Below are positions 1-11,459 of a stretch of 64,000 bases of DNA, piece after piece. The notes under the pieces are model-generated. The model worked only from the letters and a program-made list of their open reading frames with translations, had not been told where the DNA came from and made no database searches. Positions within the stretch are counted from its first letter, which is position 1. Each line of letters opens with the position of its first letter. This DNA is from Acanthococcus lagerstroemiae (Eukaryota; Arthropoda; Insecta; Hemiptera; Eriococcidae). Position numbers and translations under genes: made by a program. The stretch lies in the NCBI GenBank assembly GCA_031841125.1, contig CM063108.1:27455399-27519398 (forward strand). The letters run 5' to 3'.

Positions 1-549
1 CCTACGGTATATTCGCGTATAAGTGTCTTCCAAAACGACGTAGTAATTGGATTGTAAAAATTTAATAATTCGGAAATAATTTATGGGTATCGCTTCGCAG
101 GATCGTACACACGGTTGTAAAACGATGCGATACGATGGCGAATAATAAACTTGTTTTGTAAACGGTAACTTTCTGGAGGAAAATATAGGCGTACCAATTT
201 TCTGTGTATGTTTGTCGTGGAAACCCAAAATTACCTTCGGGTTGTCACTTTTCCAAAGGCGAAACACCCCTTAGCATTCGAAAAAGTCTTTCAGCGCGTT
301 GAAGTAGCTTTCGTAATTTTTATTGTACATATTTACCGAGGCTCGATTACAACGTATACTCGTATTTGTGTTCTTGTATCACCACACAAATGTGCGGTAA
401 CTGTCTTATCCCCTGGAAAAATCCTGCCGATGGCTGTGAATGCATATTCTGCCACAGCACTGAAATGTTCCAGTCCCTTCTGTGGTACGTCTTCAGAAGA
501 TGAGAGATTTGCCTTGCTAACTGCAGTGGAAGAACGTACCCCAGTTAAC
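1..549. other. no recognisable feature
   Basis: AT-rich sequence between the window edge and the first LINE remnant. Short open frames exist on both strands, but none shows a domain or motif that I recognise. The last part may still be decayed LINE sequence, because the minus-strand frame that starts near 623 runs into it. Confidence 0.4.
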
Positions 550-639
550 CGAGCGCCAGGGTAGGAGGGGGAGTTCCTGACTTCTGCGGTATAGTGTGTA
601 GATGCTGTGGCTACATTACTCAAGAGTTCGTTGAATTTA

Positions 640-1336
640 CTTAAGTCATTGTCTATCTATAGTTGTCTTGGTGCTTAGATTGACTTCTTTTTTGATAATA
701 TCTCAGTACTGGTTCCAGCGTGTAGATTGTTTGTCAGGCCAGGAATGATTTCAATTTTGCTAGGTGTCACATTCAACCTCATCACGATGGGGAGGCAATC
801 GCCAGTGGGTAGGTGAGTTGGGAGCTGCTATGCTGCATTTCTTCTCGTTAATGGCTTTGATCAGTTCTCGTCCTCGTGGAGAGGTTAGTCTGGACCCCCA
901 CATAGGGTGTTTGGAGTTGTAGTCCCCGCCTATAAGCCACCTATTACCAATTAAGTCAAAGGCTTCACAGAAGTCGGCTTTTTGGAGTAGATACGATGGG
1001 GGGCGGGCAGTAGACGCTGCTGATGTTTATGTCCACACTGTGTATGCTTGTCGTTATTGCTGAGAGCTGGATGCCTTCTGTGACGTAGACACCCATGTGT
1101 GAATGGGCTATACATTTTTTAACTAGCACAATGGAGCCGCCTCTAGGATTGCCGCTGGGATGGCAACATGCGTATGATTTGTAGTTGATGATGCGTAGCT
1201 GGTTTGCATTAACTAAGTGTGTTTCAGTTATAAATGCCACATCGATGTTGTGAGAGTGAAGGAAATGTTCAAGTTCAAGTTTACAGGCTAGAATCCCGTT
1301 GGCATTCCAGAATAATATGCTGATGTACTTAGCCAT
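640..1336 (-). pseudogene. Jockey-like ORF2, endonuclease part only
   Basis: The ORF2 start overlaps the ORF1 stop (TAATG at 1338-1334). The first 123 codons give the start of an apurinic-like endonuclease, with the active-site glutamate in the segment DVAFITETH. After a frameshift near 965 the domain continues in another minus-strand frame, with the readable segment WLIGGDYNSKHPMWGSR near 880-930, which is the hallmark of the Jockey/CR1-type nuclease. The frame then decays, and neither the terminal SDH motif nor any polymerase motif is found. In an intact element the nuclease nicks target DNA to prime reverse transcription. This copy cannot move by itself. Confidence 0.75.
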
Positions 1337-2554
1337 TATTTTTTCGATTTCTTCCTGGTAGGGCTGGGAGAGTTTGGATTTGTCTCCAGGTTTGCAACCC
1401 GGGTTTCCAGGTTTGTGATTGAAGTGTTGACTTTGCTCTGATTGTTTTCTATACGCGCCAGAGCTTCTAGAATCTTGCTTATGTCTACTTGCTGAGTTTC
1501 ATGACTGGTTAGAGTGGCAGGTTTTGTTGACACTGCGGGCTTAGTCGAGCAGGTGGCCACTCTGGCGTACATTAGTGAGGAGTTATCTACTTTGCCGGTT
1601 GAAGACACAACTAATTGCTTTATTCAGTCAACGGTTGTTACCTTCGGGGAGGGGGGGGGGGGTAGTTTTATCTTTGAACACCAGCAGCCCCTGTAGTTGG
1701 CTGGGTGCATTCTGCGACAGTTTGTACACTACGGTTGGGCATCTTTCTGCTTGTCGCAATCCTTTGATAGGTGTTTATCTTCACACTTCACACAACACGG
1801 AATTTTATTACAATAATTCTGCGAGTATCCTATTTCTTGACGTCTTTTACATTGTGCAATTACGCTCGTCTTCCTTGGGAGTTCTACTGAGACACAATAG
1901 TTCAGGAGAGAAGAGATCTTTAGTATATTGGTATTAGTCGACATTGAACAGAGGCAGCCTAATGATCGTGGGTCTATCGTTCACTTTCTTCTTGATTTGT
2001 ATGTTGATAACGTTTATAATTTCAAATCCAAACTGTGCAAGCGCAGTCGTGATATCGTTTGCTTCAGTAGTATGATGCAGATGTTGTATATAGATTATGT
2101 ACGGCTTGTCTGCCTTCAATTGGTACGTGTGGTACTTCAGATAACCAGGTTTTTCCCTGCTTTCATCCCTACTTATTTCAGGACTATCTAATAACTTACG
2201 TAGCTTCCTATAATTGTCAACAGTAAATGGTTGGATTTTCAACTCACCATTACGGATTGCTTTCATTTCCTCTAGTCGTATATCCTGGTTATCCAGTAGT
2301 CCTTTCAGAATGGAAGTAGATTTGATACCGTTGAGGAAGAAGGGTGGGGGCTTTTTCTCGGATCGACGCGGAGGCTGTTGCTCCTTCTTACTGCTCTCCA
2401 TTTCCTCAGCTGGATTTTGAGGTTTAGGATTGAGATATTTCCTTATTCCCAAACTTTCACGCAGAGTAGCGGTTTCTTTCACTAGCTGATCTACGCGAGT
2501 TTCGAGGCTTCGAATATAATCGCGAACTTCGGTCGGAAGTGATGCCACGTCCAT
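1336..2554 (-). pseudogene. Jockey-like ORF1 (Gag-like, pre-C2HC plus zinc knuckle), frameshifted
   Basis: The ATG at 2554 opens a 206-codon frame that begins with a heptad-like segment (RSLETRVDQLVKETATL, about residues 14-30) and then a pre-C2HC-like region including the segment TVDNYRKLRKLL. Near 1940 the frame slips. The continuing frame carries a zinc-knuckle-like motif of the form C-x13-C-x4-C-x2-C-x8-C, in which the segments PCCVKCEDKH and LSKDC are readable. A second slip lies between 1729 and 1608. The last 90 codons contain repeated NLETRVANLE-type heptads and end in a lysine-rich tail. In this family ORF1 is an RNA-binding chaperone that coats the element RNA. It is broken here by at least two frameshifts, and the same domain order is seen in the copy at 30908-31835. 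Confidence 0.75.
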
Positions 2555-2560
2555 GCCTGC

Positions 2561-4196
2561 ACGCTATTAACTGTATTTACACAATAACTCATCAGTTCGT
2601 GTTCAATTCACAATGCAAAACGAGAACGAGAAAAATGACTTGTGTACGCTATGCTATCACGATGAGAACTGATGTCTTAGTTTTAGTTTTAAAACTATTC
2701 ACACCCCCTCCACTGTTCATCCCTTTCAGGTCAGGTTCTTCCTCCTAATTTTTTTCTTTCTTTTTCTTGGAGGGAGGGGGGGGGTGGCGAGTGATGACAG
2801 GTAGCAAAAATTCCGACAAAGCATGAAACATAAAAATGCCAGGTGGAACATAAAAAAAAGTCTTTACATTCCCAATCTTGCCAACTGGCCAGTGGAATTT
2901 TCCGAGCACCGATTCTTTTGACAATGTACAGGGAGGGAGGAGTTGACATCCCTAATACAAATCGAAGATGAAAACCAGTGGACGAATTTAATATTACAAT
3001 CGTTAATATAACGGTAAAAAGCAGTGTAATTAGTACTTCTAAAAAATTACGTATTCGTTCACCGCTTGTAACGGCTGGCTATTTTCTTTCCCATTTTCCT
3101 CCCAACCGCCGGGGCAGCAGGCTACGCCCAGTCGCGACGATACTGAATTATTCAAGCCTTCTGAATATTAAAACGTCGGACGATTTTTTTTTCAACCTGT
3201 TAACAAGCTATCATGTTGCCGGTTGACATCGCGCCGTGTGGCCGCAAAAAGACACGCGATTCCGAAATTCGGAAATTCGTTTGCAAATGCCTAATTAGGT
3301 CGGCACGAACTTCTAAGCAACTCGAGAAAGCAAACCGAAATGGAAAACAAAAAATTCAAAATACCCAATTAGAATACGTCGGGCCGAATTACTTTCTTTT
3401 CGTCGAAATTCCGGTTTCCTGATAGCTGTGTGCACCGCCGCGAAGATAGAAAAAGGGCACGAGGAAATTTGCGAAGAAAGGAATTTCATTTCCTTTTTAT
3501 CATTGTTTCTTTTCCTTTTTTACTTTTTTCTCGGCGTAGGTATAATTTATTTATATTTTCAGCGGCAGCCAACCGGCCCAATTATAGTCGAGATATTATC
3601 ACAATATGCGGCCGATTTCATTTCGTGAAATAACTTTTTTTCTTTCTTTCTTTTGCCAGTGATCTTTTCCATATTCCGTCATTGTAAATTAGGTATACAC
3701 CACAGTCGTATGCGAATTGAACGTATTGTTGTTTCGAAGTGAAATTGGTATAAAAATACATCATTAAGTGGCTTCAGACTTCGCTCTCAAAGCCAGAGTT
3801 TACCTTCTGTGGCGTCGTAGGAAAAACGGAAGGCGGCGCCTAAGAATTTTCATCTTGAAATCCCCCCCCCCTCACAAAATTTTTTCGTGGGAAGAAATTT
3901 CCTCATTCTTCTCTCTCTCTCTCTCTCTTTCTCTCTCTCCTCGTCTTCACATGGCTTTAGATACCATCTCCCTCACCCCACCCCTCTCCACTGATTTTCA
4001 CCCATATCGTCTCCACCCTTTTTTCATCTATCAAATCCTTACCTGCTCTCACGTCTCCGTCTTTGTTCGAAGGAGCAAGCGAAGGCAGATGAGTATGAAC
4101 TGCATGCTCAGCCTACTGTACTACAGGTGGGACGGTGGAGTTTTGGTTTCGACTATAAAGGGAAAAGGACGTCGTAAATAGGGACAATAGGGTGTC
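2561..4196. other. AT-rich stretch without a gene
   Basis: I see no coding motifs. The stretch holds homopolymer runs, a G-run near 2770-2785, pyrimidine-rich tracts and the CT microsatellite listed separately. The open frames at 2978-3226 and 3428-3633 lack recognisable domains and are biased by T-rich sequence. Confidence 0.5.
3909..3940. repeat. CT microsatellite
   Basis: An almost pure run of CT dinucleotides with one or two interruptions. Confidence 0.85.
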
Positions 4197-6478
4197 CCTT
4201 ATTTTACAAGTTTTCGCCAATGGATTAGGGTCGCACTGAAGTTTGTTCCAATGAACCTAGAAACTCGCCATATAAAATTTGAGGTCAATCTAAGGTCATT
4301 AACCCGTGCCGCTTTGACCTTAAAGTTACGTGTAACACTGAAATTTTACAAAAAAACGCGAATATCCCGGAACATAACAACTTCAGAACCGAAATGCATA
4401 TTACATAAAATGTTCCATGTTGAATTTCCTATAAAAAAGATCTTATACAACTTTTCTCCAAAATGCACATTTACCGATATAACTGCAATAATGTGTGAAA
4501 GTTTCGAGGAATATGAATTTTGTTATTTTTCCTTTCATAACCGATCTTCACTCGCTAAATCGTGTAGTTATCTGAAAAAATATTTACTTTAGGACCACAA
4601 TGAAAACAAAATAAATTGTTCCTCGTTAAATTTTCTGTAAAAAAGATTCCATACAACTTTTCTTTAGAAAACGTATTTATCGAGATAATCGCAAAAAAAG
4701 CGTGGAATTTTCGAAAAACATTGGTTTTTAAAATCTTTTTACAGCTGAAATATCTATTAAATCGGGTAATGCTTACTACAATATAACTGCAAACTCTGTC
4801 TACACGGGCGAGCACCCCAGTTTCCCCCCCCCCCCCACCTGGCTATGTCAATGACAGTTTGTTGGGGACCTAGTATAGAGTAGACCTCGGATTATGTATG
4901 CATATCAACAATAGTCATCATTGCGTATAAGATATATCTAACATTGTGCTGTTAAGGAACAGTCACATGTTCTCAGAATTCAATGTCATTTCTTATGGGC
5001 AAATCCCTGTTTCCTATTGTTGATTGTACATCATATCGAATCCACCATACCAAGTCTTTAACGGAATCTTAGAGTGCTCAAGACTCGATAACAACATTGG
5101 AATTAGTTATGGCTCATGGATGTCTAGTTCACGTTTCAATTCTAGGCTCTTCCGCAAATTTTCATCACTAGGATCAGACCAACAGTCCTACCTCTTGCAA
5201 ATACAAGCTTTTAACAATCGCAAACACTTCTATATGTGTCCATTTTCATCCCTTTAACGATGAGATGAAGAAAAACATAATGCAGAAGTAGTTAACGTTG
5301 CTCACAGTACATACTTATGTTTTCTTACTTGCGCATGAGCAACCCAACTACTTCGGCAGGTAATTCCAAGTTCAATGATTGAAGAAAACCAAACTTTGCG
5401 ATTTAGGGTTAACAAACTGTTTTTATTGAGTCTTGAGTATTCTTAGATTCCGTTTAAGCTTTAGTATGGTGGACTTGATATGATGTTCAATTAACAACTC
5501 TATAGTAGGTCCCCAACAAACTGTCATTGACTTAGCCAGGTAGGGGGGGGGCAAACTAGGGTGCTCGCACCAGTAGACCGAGTTTGAAGTTATTATTGTA
5601 GTATGCATTACCCGACATTAATAGATATTTCCAGTGGCGTAGCCAGGATTTTCCAAAATGGAGGGGTGGGAGCAGAGTTAGAGTTTTAAGGGGAAAAAAA
5701 GTTGAAAATTGAGATATTTTTAAAAATCGCCGATATTAAAGGACTATTTTATAAAAATAAAGATAAAATTACTGCTCGAGTAAACATTTTTTTTTAAAAC
5801 GTGTTTTAAAGGCGAAATATTGCTAATTTTCGCATATTTTACATTCAATTTCAAATGCCTTGGGAGAGGGAAGGGGCATTTGCCCTTTTTGCTCTTCCCT
5901 CCCTCCTGGCTACGCCACTGAATATTTCAGCTGTAAAATAATTTTAAAAACCTATGTTTTTCGAAAATTTAACGCATTTTTGCGATTACCTCGATAAATA
6001 CGTTTTCTAAAGAAAAGTCGTATAGAATCTTTTTTACAGAAAATTTAACGACGAACATTTTATGTTATTTGCATTTTGGTCCTACAGTGAATATTTCTTT
6101 AGATAACTACGATTTAGCGAGTGAAGATCGATTATGAAAGGAAAAATAAAATTCATATTCCTCGAAACTTTCACACATTATTGCAGTTATATCGGTAAAA
6201 GTGCATTTTGGAGAAAAGTTGTATAAGATCTTTTTTAAAGGAAATTCAACGTGGAACATTTTCTGTTATATGCATTTCGGTTCTGAAGTTGATATGTTCC
6301 AGGATATTTGCGGTTTTTTGTAAGATTTCAGTATTACACGTAACTTCAAGGTCAAAGCGGCACGGGTTAATGACCTCAGATTGAGCTCAAATTTTATATG
6401 GCGAGTCTCTAAGTCCATTGGAACAAACTTCAGTGTGACCCTAATCAATTGGCGAAAACTTGCACCCTAAGGGACAAG
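4197..6478. mobile_element. large foldback element with ~0.69-kb inverted arms
   Basis: The left arm (about 4197-4883) reads as the diverged reverse complement of the right arm (about 5497-6478, with a 289-bp insertion removed). Matching landmarks are CAAGTTTTCGCCAA at both outer ends, ATGCATTTCGGTTCTGAAGT near 6270 against its complement near 4380, and GTCCCCAACAAACTGTCATT at 5508 against AATGACAGTTTGTTGGGGAC at 4850. Pairing resumes further in (4990-5090 against 5426-5500), so the true loop is only about 300-350 bp. Frames such as 4251-4592 are arm sequence, not genes. No transposase is present. I could not settle the target duplication. Confidence 0.75.
5632..5920. mobile_element. hAT-type MITE inserted in the foldback arm
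   Basis: A 289-bp element whose 17-bp termini are inverted copies of CAGTGGCGTAGCCAGGA. It is flanked by GATATTTC (5624-5631) and AATATTTC (5921-5928), which match at 7 of 8 bases. The opposite arm of the foldback element carries the uninterrupted sequence near 4745-4765 and so acts as the empty site. An 8-bp duplication and CAG-starting ends point to the hAT superfamily. It is non-coding inside. Confidence 0.85.
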
Positions 6479-7065
6479 AACCATTCATTCAGTTCCTCCT
6501 CCACCTACTTCCTCTTCTTCTTCTGCCTCCCCATCATCAATCTCCCTTCACTCTCACCCTCACTCATCTAATTCTCATCGTCTGCCGTCTCCACTTCTCT
6601 TTCCTCATTATCATCACCCTCCTTATTTTCCTCCCGCTACCCTCTCCCGTATATAATTTCTTCAATTTCTCCTTTCTCTCGTCCTTCTCCAGCCCCTTCA
6701 CCGATTCCACTCAAGAGGTGGCAGAGCGCTTGTACTTTATGTAAACAAATGATGAAAGAACGAGATATCTCTTCCAGTTTCCAACCCAGCCACCACTTCA
6801 TCCATCCACGCAACGGGTCACCCAAAGACAATTTCTCAACCACTTCCAACTCACCCAATACCACCCTCTGACTTTTCCTCCATTAATTGTCACCACCCCT
6901 GTCCTCACTCGCTCTCCGTACACAAACTCCATCCGATGAACAAAGTAAATGAGAACTCTCAGATTCCTAAGAGTTTCTATTCCGAAGGGTAAGTCTTTAG
7001 TACACCTAAAGAGAGAAATTTCTGAACAGGTGCAGATGCTGAACGTATGCATTGACTATCCAACG
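6479..7065. other. pyrimidine-rich tract, no gene
   Basis: 6490-6720 is strongly pyrimidine-rich on the plus strand. This produces leucine/proline-rich open frames (for example 6460-6744) that I read as composition artefacts. The rest shows nothing I recognise. Confidence 0.5.
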
Positions 7066-7315
7066 CAGTGACGGCAAAGGGGGGGGGGGCAAAAAGTGCA
7101 TTTGCACTGGGCCCGAGTTTTTTCCAAGAACCCGTAATTCAGTTGAAAAATAATTTTTAAAATGTAGGTACTATTTCGTTGTGTTCTTTACATGGAGTGA
7201 AGTGTGAACATTTTTTAGGGGTGACTATGAAAACGTGAAGGACGACTACCAACGGCTAGTTCCCAACTAAATTAGAAAAAAAAAAAAAAAGCCCGCTTAG
7301 CTCTCGCCGTCACTG
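7066..7315. mobile_element. hAT-type MITE (candidate)
   Basis: Inverted ends start CAGTGACGGC (left, followed by AAAGGGGG) and, read from the right, CAGTGACGGCGAG. The ten-base ends and the G-run just inside are typical of hAT-derived MITEs. The candidate 8-bp duplications ATCCAACG (7058-7065) and TTCCGTCG (7316-7323) match at only 5 of 8 positions, so the insertion is old or the call is wrong. Confidence 0.55.
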
Positions 7316-7730
7316 TTCCGTCGAGCCTCGAATTCACAGGCGGCGGCGACCGAGGGGTAAAGTAGCGGGAGCGGGCCATATGGACCCCGATGAGTCACGA
7401 ACTCATCAGCGGGCGTGAAGCAATGTGAAAAGCAACTTTTCCGAGGATTCAAAGATTCCCATTAGAAAACGCGATTGTTCCGAGGGTTCACAGATATTTT
7501 TGTAAGAAGAGCCCTTATGTCTGAGCCATTACTCGCAAATAAATTCTTCGCATTTCTGAGGAATTCTCAGCAAATATTTTGGGAAGGAACGCTCGATTTA
7601 AGAAAAGCTTACTCCGTAACATATTCTGGGATTCTGGAAACATGTATATATACTTTATCCTTTTCTTTTCGATTTTCACTACCACAGGTGTTCGTGCTGA
7701 CACTTGATGGGATTGAAAATGCGTAAAATG
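7316..7730. other. no recognisable feature
   Basis: This stretch includes a short GC-richer patch (7310-7430) with a small hairpin GATGAGT/ACTCATC near 7388-7404. I find no coding motif. Confidence 0.4.
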
Positions 7731-8395
7731 TATTAGAAAAAACTCTCTCGCGGACCCGTCTACGAGAGAAAAGCTGATTTCTAGAAAAATGTTTTCTAAG
7801 TCGTCTGCTGGCTGTTATGTCCTTTTCTTCGTAACTGCAACGGCAGTCATGATACGTCTATAGATACGTTACCAAAACGAACTACAAATGCAAAAAATCA
7901 GCTTCTGTGGCTTAGTGGTAATCAGCTTCTGTGTAATGTATCCAAAGCGCGTTATAGAAGCTGATTATACTAATTTATAGTTCGTCGGTAATGTGTGTAT
8001 TTGCTTAGTAGATGCCATCATGATTACTGTTGCAGTTACAAGGAAGACAAGAGCAGAAGGGACGAAAATAGGGGGCACGGAGGGGCAACTTGCCCCCCAA
8101 GCCTCCACCGGAGCTGGGAAATTTTAGTGAATAGATCAAAAGTTGGGAAAATCCAACAAGTCAAAAGGTTTTTGACATCTTCATGTCTTTGCTTTGGCAC
8201 ACAGGCCGCAAAAAGTTACTTTTACGCGTTACGCGCTGGCACACAACGGAAAAAAGCGTTACCTGGTAGCGTGACGAAAATAGCGTTACGGGATAGCTAG
8301 GCTGACTGGCTGGCTAGGTTGGCTAGCAACGGGACTGACTGACTGACAGGACTGGACTGACTAGACTAACAGACTGGACTGACTGACTCAAAACT

Positions 8396-8820
8396 TCATT
8401 CGCCTGCGAGTACCACACTCCTCGAAGTCTGTATTCCCTTGTGAGCATCACGCTCCTTGTACCAGCCTGCGAGCACTACGCTCTGCAGGTGTATCATCTT
8501 GCAGACGAGTCTGCAACCACGGGAGAGCATTTTCATATCTGCTTCGTGGACTGCACCGACATGAGAATGTCATTGTTCAGCGAACGTAGCGTCCAAAAAA
8601 TACGGAGCGTAATGTACTTTGCGGAGCATAGAGGACGGCGACATTTTCATGTCAGTGCAGTCCGCGAAGCAGACGTAAAAATGCTCTCCCGTGGTTGCAG
8701 ACTCGTCTGTAGGATGATGCACTAGCAGAGTGTAGTACTCGCAGGCTGGTACAAGAAACGTGATGCTCGCGAGGGAATACAGGCTGATACAAAGAGTGTG
8801 GTACTCGTAGGCGAATATAG
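8396..8820. repeat. inverted repeat inside the hAT-like element
   Basis: The arms (about 8398-8580 and 8635-8815) pair over most of their length. Examples are TTCGCCTGCGAGTACCACAC near the left end against GTGTGGTACTCGTAGGCGAA near the right, and GAGTCTGCAACCACGGGAGA against TCTCCCGTGGTTGCAGACTC. The frame 8441-8725 is arm sequence. It may be an independent foldback insertion; no target duplication could be fixed. Confidence 0.75.
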
Positions 8821-9009
8821 TTAATCGAGATTTTGAGAAATTGGGTATTGTTGATACAAACTCACGAATCAGGAAAGATTTCAGGATTTGTGAACAAGGG
8901 CTGAATTTTTTTTTTTCTAGAACCAGGAATCAAGAATTCTTGTTTAAAAATTTTATATTAAATGGGAAACTGGAACTCCTGATTCAATTTTTTTTTGGTG
9001 GGGTGGGGG

Positions 9010-9450
9010 GTGGTGTATTTTCTTAGTACTTTATGTGCTTTTACTACTGGGTATACTTGAGCGAAAACCGTAACGTTCGAAAACCATGACGCTCACCCCG
9101 TAACGCTCCCTCAACACGCTCCTTTGACACGAATTCAGTGATTGACATTTCCATAGAAATTTATTTTAGTATTTTATATGCTTTTACTACTGGATGTACC
9201 TGCGAGCGAAAACCATAACGCTTTCCCCGACAGGAAGACAACCCATATGATTTATCTCTTTAAGGTGACAATTCAGTTCAGTGGTTGACATTTCCATGGA
9301 AATTTATTTTTCTTCCAGCCATGGGTATACTTGAACAAAATACGTTACGCTCCCTCCGGCACAAAGCCAGTCCGTATGATTAGCTCTTCATGGTGACAAT
9401 TCAGTTCAGTAGTTGACATTTCCATGGAAATTCATTTTTCTTCCAGCCAT
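9010..9450. repeat. diverged tandem repeat, ~125-145 bp unit
   Basis: About three and a half units. Each carries a version of GTTGACATTTCCATGGAAAT (near 9144, 9287 and 9413), preceded by GGTGACAATTCAGTTCAGT in the later units. Units also share TGCTTTTACTACTGG or TTCTTCCAGCCATG and a CGTAACGCTC-like motif. Confidence 0.65.
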
Positions 9451-9818
9451 GTGCTCATTGATCTCGATCTCTGCTGTGCCCTACGCGACTACAGTCTGCG
9501 GCCGTGTTATAAATGGAAGTTTCCATGGAATTTTTCTTAATTATGGTACGAAAGCATATAAAATGTTACACTACGAGACACGTATTTTTTTGTGAAAATG
9601 TCAAAATCCTAAAAAGTAGATTTTTTAGCCAATACGAGCAAATTTTGATGCTTGGAAATTTTGACTTGAGTCAGTTGGGAATTTCACAATGTTTGCCCCT
9701 CCAGGAAAAACTCTTTGTTACGTCCCTGAAGAGCAGACAGACGAAGTAGAAAGCGCATTTTAAAAACATCAGCTTTTCTCTGGCAAGCTCGCCCATATTT
9801 GCGAGTTTCCTTCTAATA

Positions 9819-11010
9819 ATTTCAATGCTTTCTTATTCTTTGTAGGTCTAGTTTTGTCTTATTCTTTTATTTAAAAATTTTTCCCGGAATATTTTCTAGA
9901 GTTTCTTGCAATTTCTTCTAATTTTTTATAATGTATTCTAATTTTTCATAATTCTCTCTGAATTTTTTTCATTTTTCTAATTCTTTTCCAATTTTTTCTT
10001 CCATTTTCTGCTTGTCCGTCTTTTTGCCGTTTCCTTTTGTATTTATTTTCTGTTCGCTTCTTTCTTTCCTTTCATCCTGTAGGCACTGTTAAATTTTTTC
10101 TTTCTGTAAAAATTAGGTTTAGTTTAACGTTAGTAGAAGTTTATCTGGCCGAGTATGTTCACGATTCATATTGAAGCAGAAACTCCGGTAATTGATGCAT
10201 TATGTATGAGAATTCTATTTTTCTTGTATGTTGGAGACGTACTACGTATTTTATGAATGTATAGAATAGCACTTGTTGAATGCCCCTCTATAAATACGAG
10301 AAGCTCCCGTGTAACCATCATCAATCATAACCAAGACCAGGCTACGATATTATGTATTACGGTATCGTGGGATGTACCGCGAAAAATGAATAACATTTCG
10401 TATGGTTCCATTGTGCGCATGGTTTATGAAAAAAGGTCTTCGAAAATTAGTTTTTGCTCGGTCATTATTAAAAGATGCGAGAAACGGCTTCGATAATTCT
10501 GTTGCAAGATTCGCGAGGGACACTTTAATGACCCGGTAAACAATATTTATAGCGATGATTCATTTTTTTTTTTTTTTTCCGTAGCTGTAAAAGGGAAACA
10601 GGAATGGAGGATTAGAGCAATAATATGTCTGTATTATGTATATACAAGTTTTGACTCACGATTCCGTAGTTAACAGCGGAACACAGTAGAGGTTTTGTTT
10701 CCTTTCGTGCAATTTTTTCAGAGTAAATGCTATAATCAATTGCTGCATTTGAAGAAGTACCTAGTATATATTATGGTTACTATAGGGCGTCCATAAGAAG
10801 ACTGTTCGAAATTTGGTACTAATTTGCCCGAAAGTTTTTCCTTATCATCGAAAAGGAACGTCAGAAAATGTTCAGATTTTCTTGAAAAATAACTCGCTCG
10901 CTCGGCTTGCTCGGGGCTTTGAAGTTTTACATGGAAATTAGAAAATGATTTTCTTAGTAAGAACATGTTATTACCCAATAACACTAATTCGAAGAAGAAA
11001 CTGCGATTAT
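9819..11010. other. AT-rich stretch without a gene
   Basis: 9880-10010 is a T-rich tract of AATTTTTTC-like short repeats. The frame at 10257-10496 has no domain I recognise. Nothing else is apparent. Confidence 0.45.
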
Positions 11011-11023
11011 CGCCAACATAATA

Positions 11024-11459
11024 TTCTTCTTCTTTAGGCGCCGCATCCGATGCCAGACGATAGCGGTCGCCGTTTGGGCAGGTTAGTCGGCGTAGTTTTC
11101 CGTTGCTTTTCCCACGGTTTTGTTGCCTCAGAATTTTCCTCTTCTCTGTGCCGAAAAGTGTGTAGCCGCAGGCCAGGTGTTTCACGACGTTAAGTAAGCC
11201 GTCCACGACATGCACACGCACAGTACCAACTTTTCTGATCTGGTGGTAACACGCCGTGCGATTGTAATGCCTTGTTCGTATAAACTGGCGGAGGTTACAG
11301 GACGTGCTATGTTTCCACCTTGATTGATACTGTAGTCGCTGTGTTTGCTAAGATGTTAGCGAGGGTAGTCGAATATCACTAGCTTTCCACGCTGGTACAA
11401 CTCGAACCTGAGACGCAAGGATAGCGAAGGGGCCACGTTACCTCTTGGCTACACAGCGA
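11024..11459 (-). mobile_element. tRNA-derived SINE (family 1), 436 bp
   Basis: Read on the minus strand from 11459, the head contains an A-box-like TAGCCAAGAGG and, about 32 bases later, a B-box-like GGTTCGAGTTG, the internal RNA polymerase III promoter layout of tRNA-derived SINEs. A body of about 350 bp ends in a short GAA-repeat tail. The flanks CGCCAACATAATA (11011-11023) and CGCCAACATATAT (11460-11472) match at 11 of 13 positions and look like the target duplication. The open frame 10736-11221 overlaps this body and is not a gene. The family appears once in the window. Confidence 0.7.

Larger units (their letters stand above)
550..2560 (-). mobile_element. Jockey-like non-LTR retrotransposon, 3'-truncated
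   Basis: Minus-strand LINE remnant read from 2554 downward. It contains ORF1 (coiled-coil N-terminus, pre-C2HC region, CCHC zinc knuckle) and then the apurinic-type endonuclease at the start of ORF2. No reverse transcriptase follows. Similarity becomes unclear below about position 640, and 550 is only an estimate of the end. LINEs normally lose their 5' end during insertion, so loss of the 3' two thirds implies a later deletion or rearrangement. A related copy with the same gross defect lies at 30590-31835. Confidence 0.75.
8057..9728. mobile_element. hAT-like non-autonomous element, 1672 bp
   Basis: Flanked by an exact 8-bp duplication AAGAGCAG (8049-8056 and 9729-9736). The ends read AAGGGACGAAAATAGGGGG and, inverted from the right, CAGGGACGTAACAAAG. 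The same termini and the internal motif TTGGGAAAATCCAACAAG recur in the shorter element at 34877-35243, so they form one family. The interior holds ACTG-rich simple sequence (8290-8390), an inverted repeat (8396-8820) and tandem repeats (9010-9450). No transposase frame was found. Confidence 0.8.
7731..9818. mobile_element. palindromic TIR element, interrupted by a hAT-like insertion
   Basis: The left arm 7731-7908 and the right arm (7957-8048 continuing at 9737-9818) are inverted copies. The ends read TATTAGAARRAAACTC from both sides, and inner landmarks are AGAGAAAAGCTGAT and GTAACTGCAAC. The right arm is cut by the insertion at 8057-9728. Removing that insertion leaves about 410 bp. Terminal TA at both ends (7731-7732 and 9817-9818) fits a TA target, as in Tc1/mariner-type MITEs, but this is inferred. 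No coding capacity is seen. Confidence 0.7.

Noticed and set aside
8441..8725. 94-codon plus-strand frame
   Set aside because: Lies in the arms of an inverted repeat inside a non-coding hAT-like element.
10736..11221. 161-codon minus-strand gene
   Set aside because: Its upstream half lies inside the 436-bp SINE body and the rest runs into unrelated flanking DNA. No domain.
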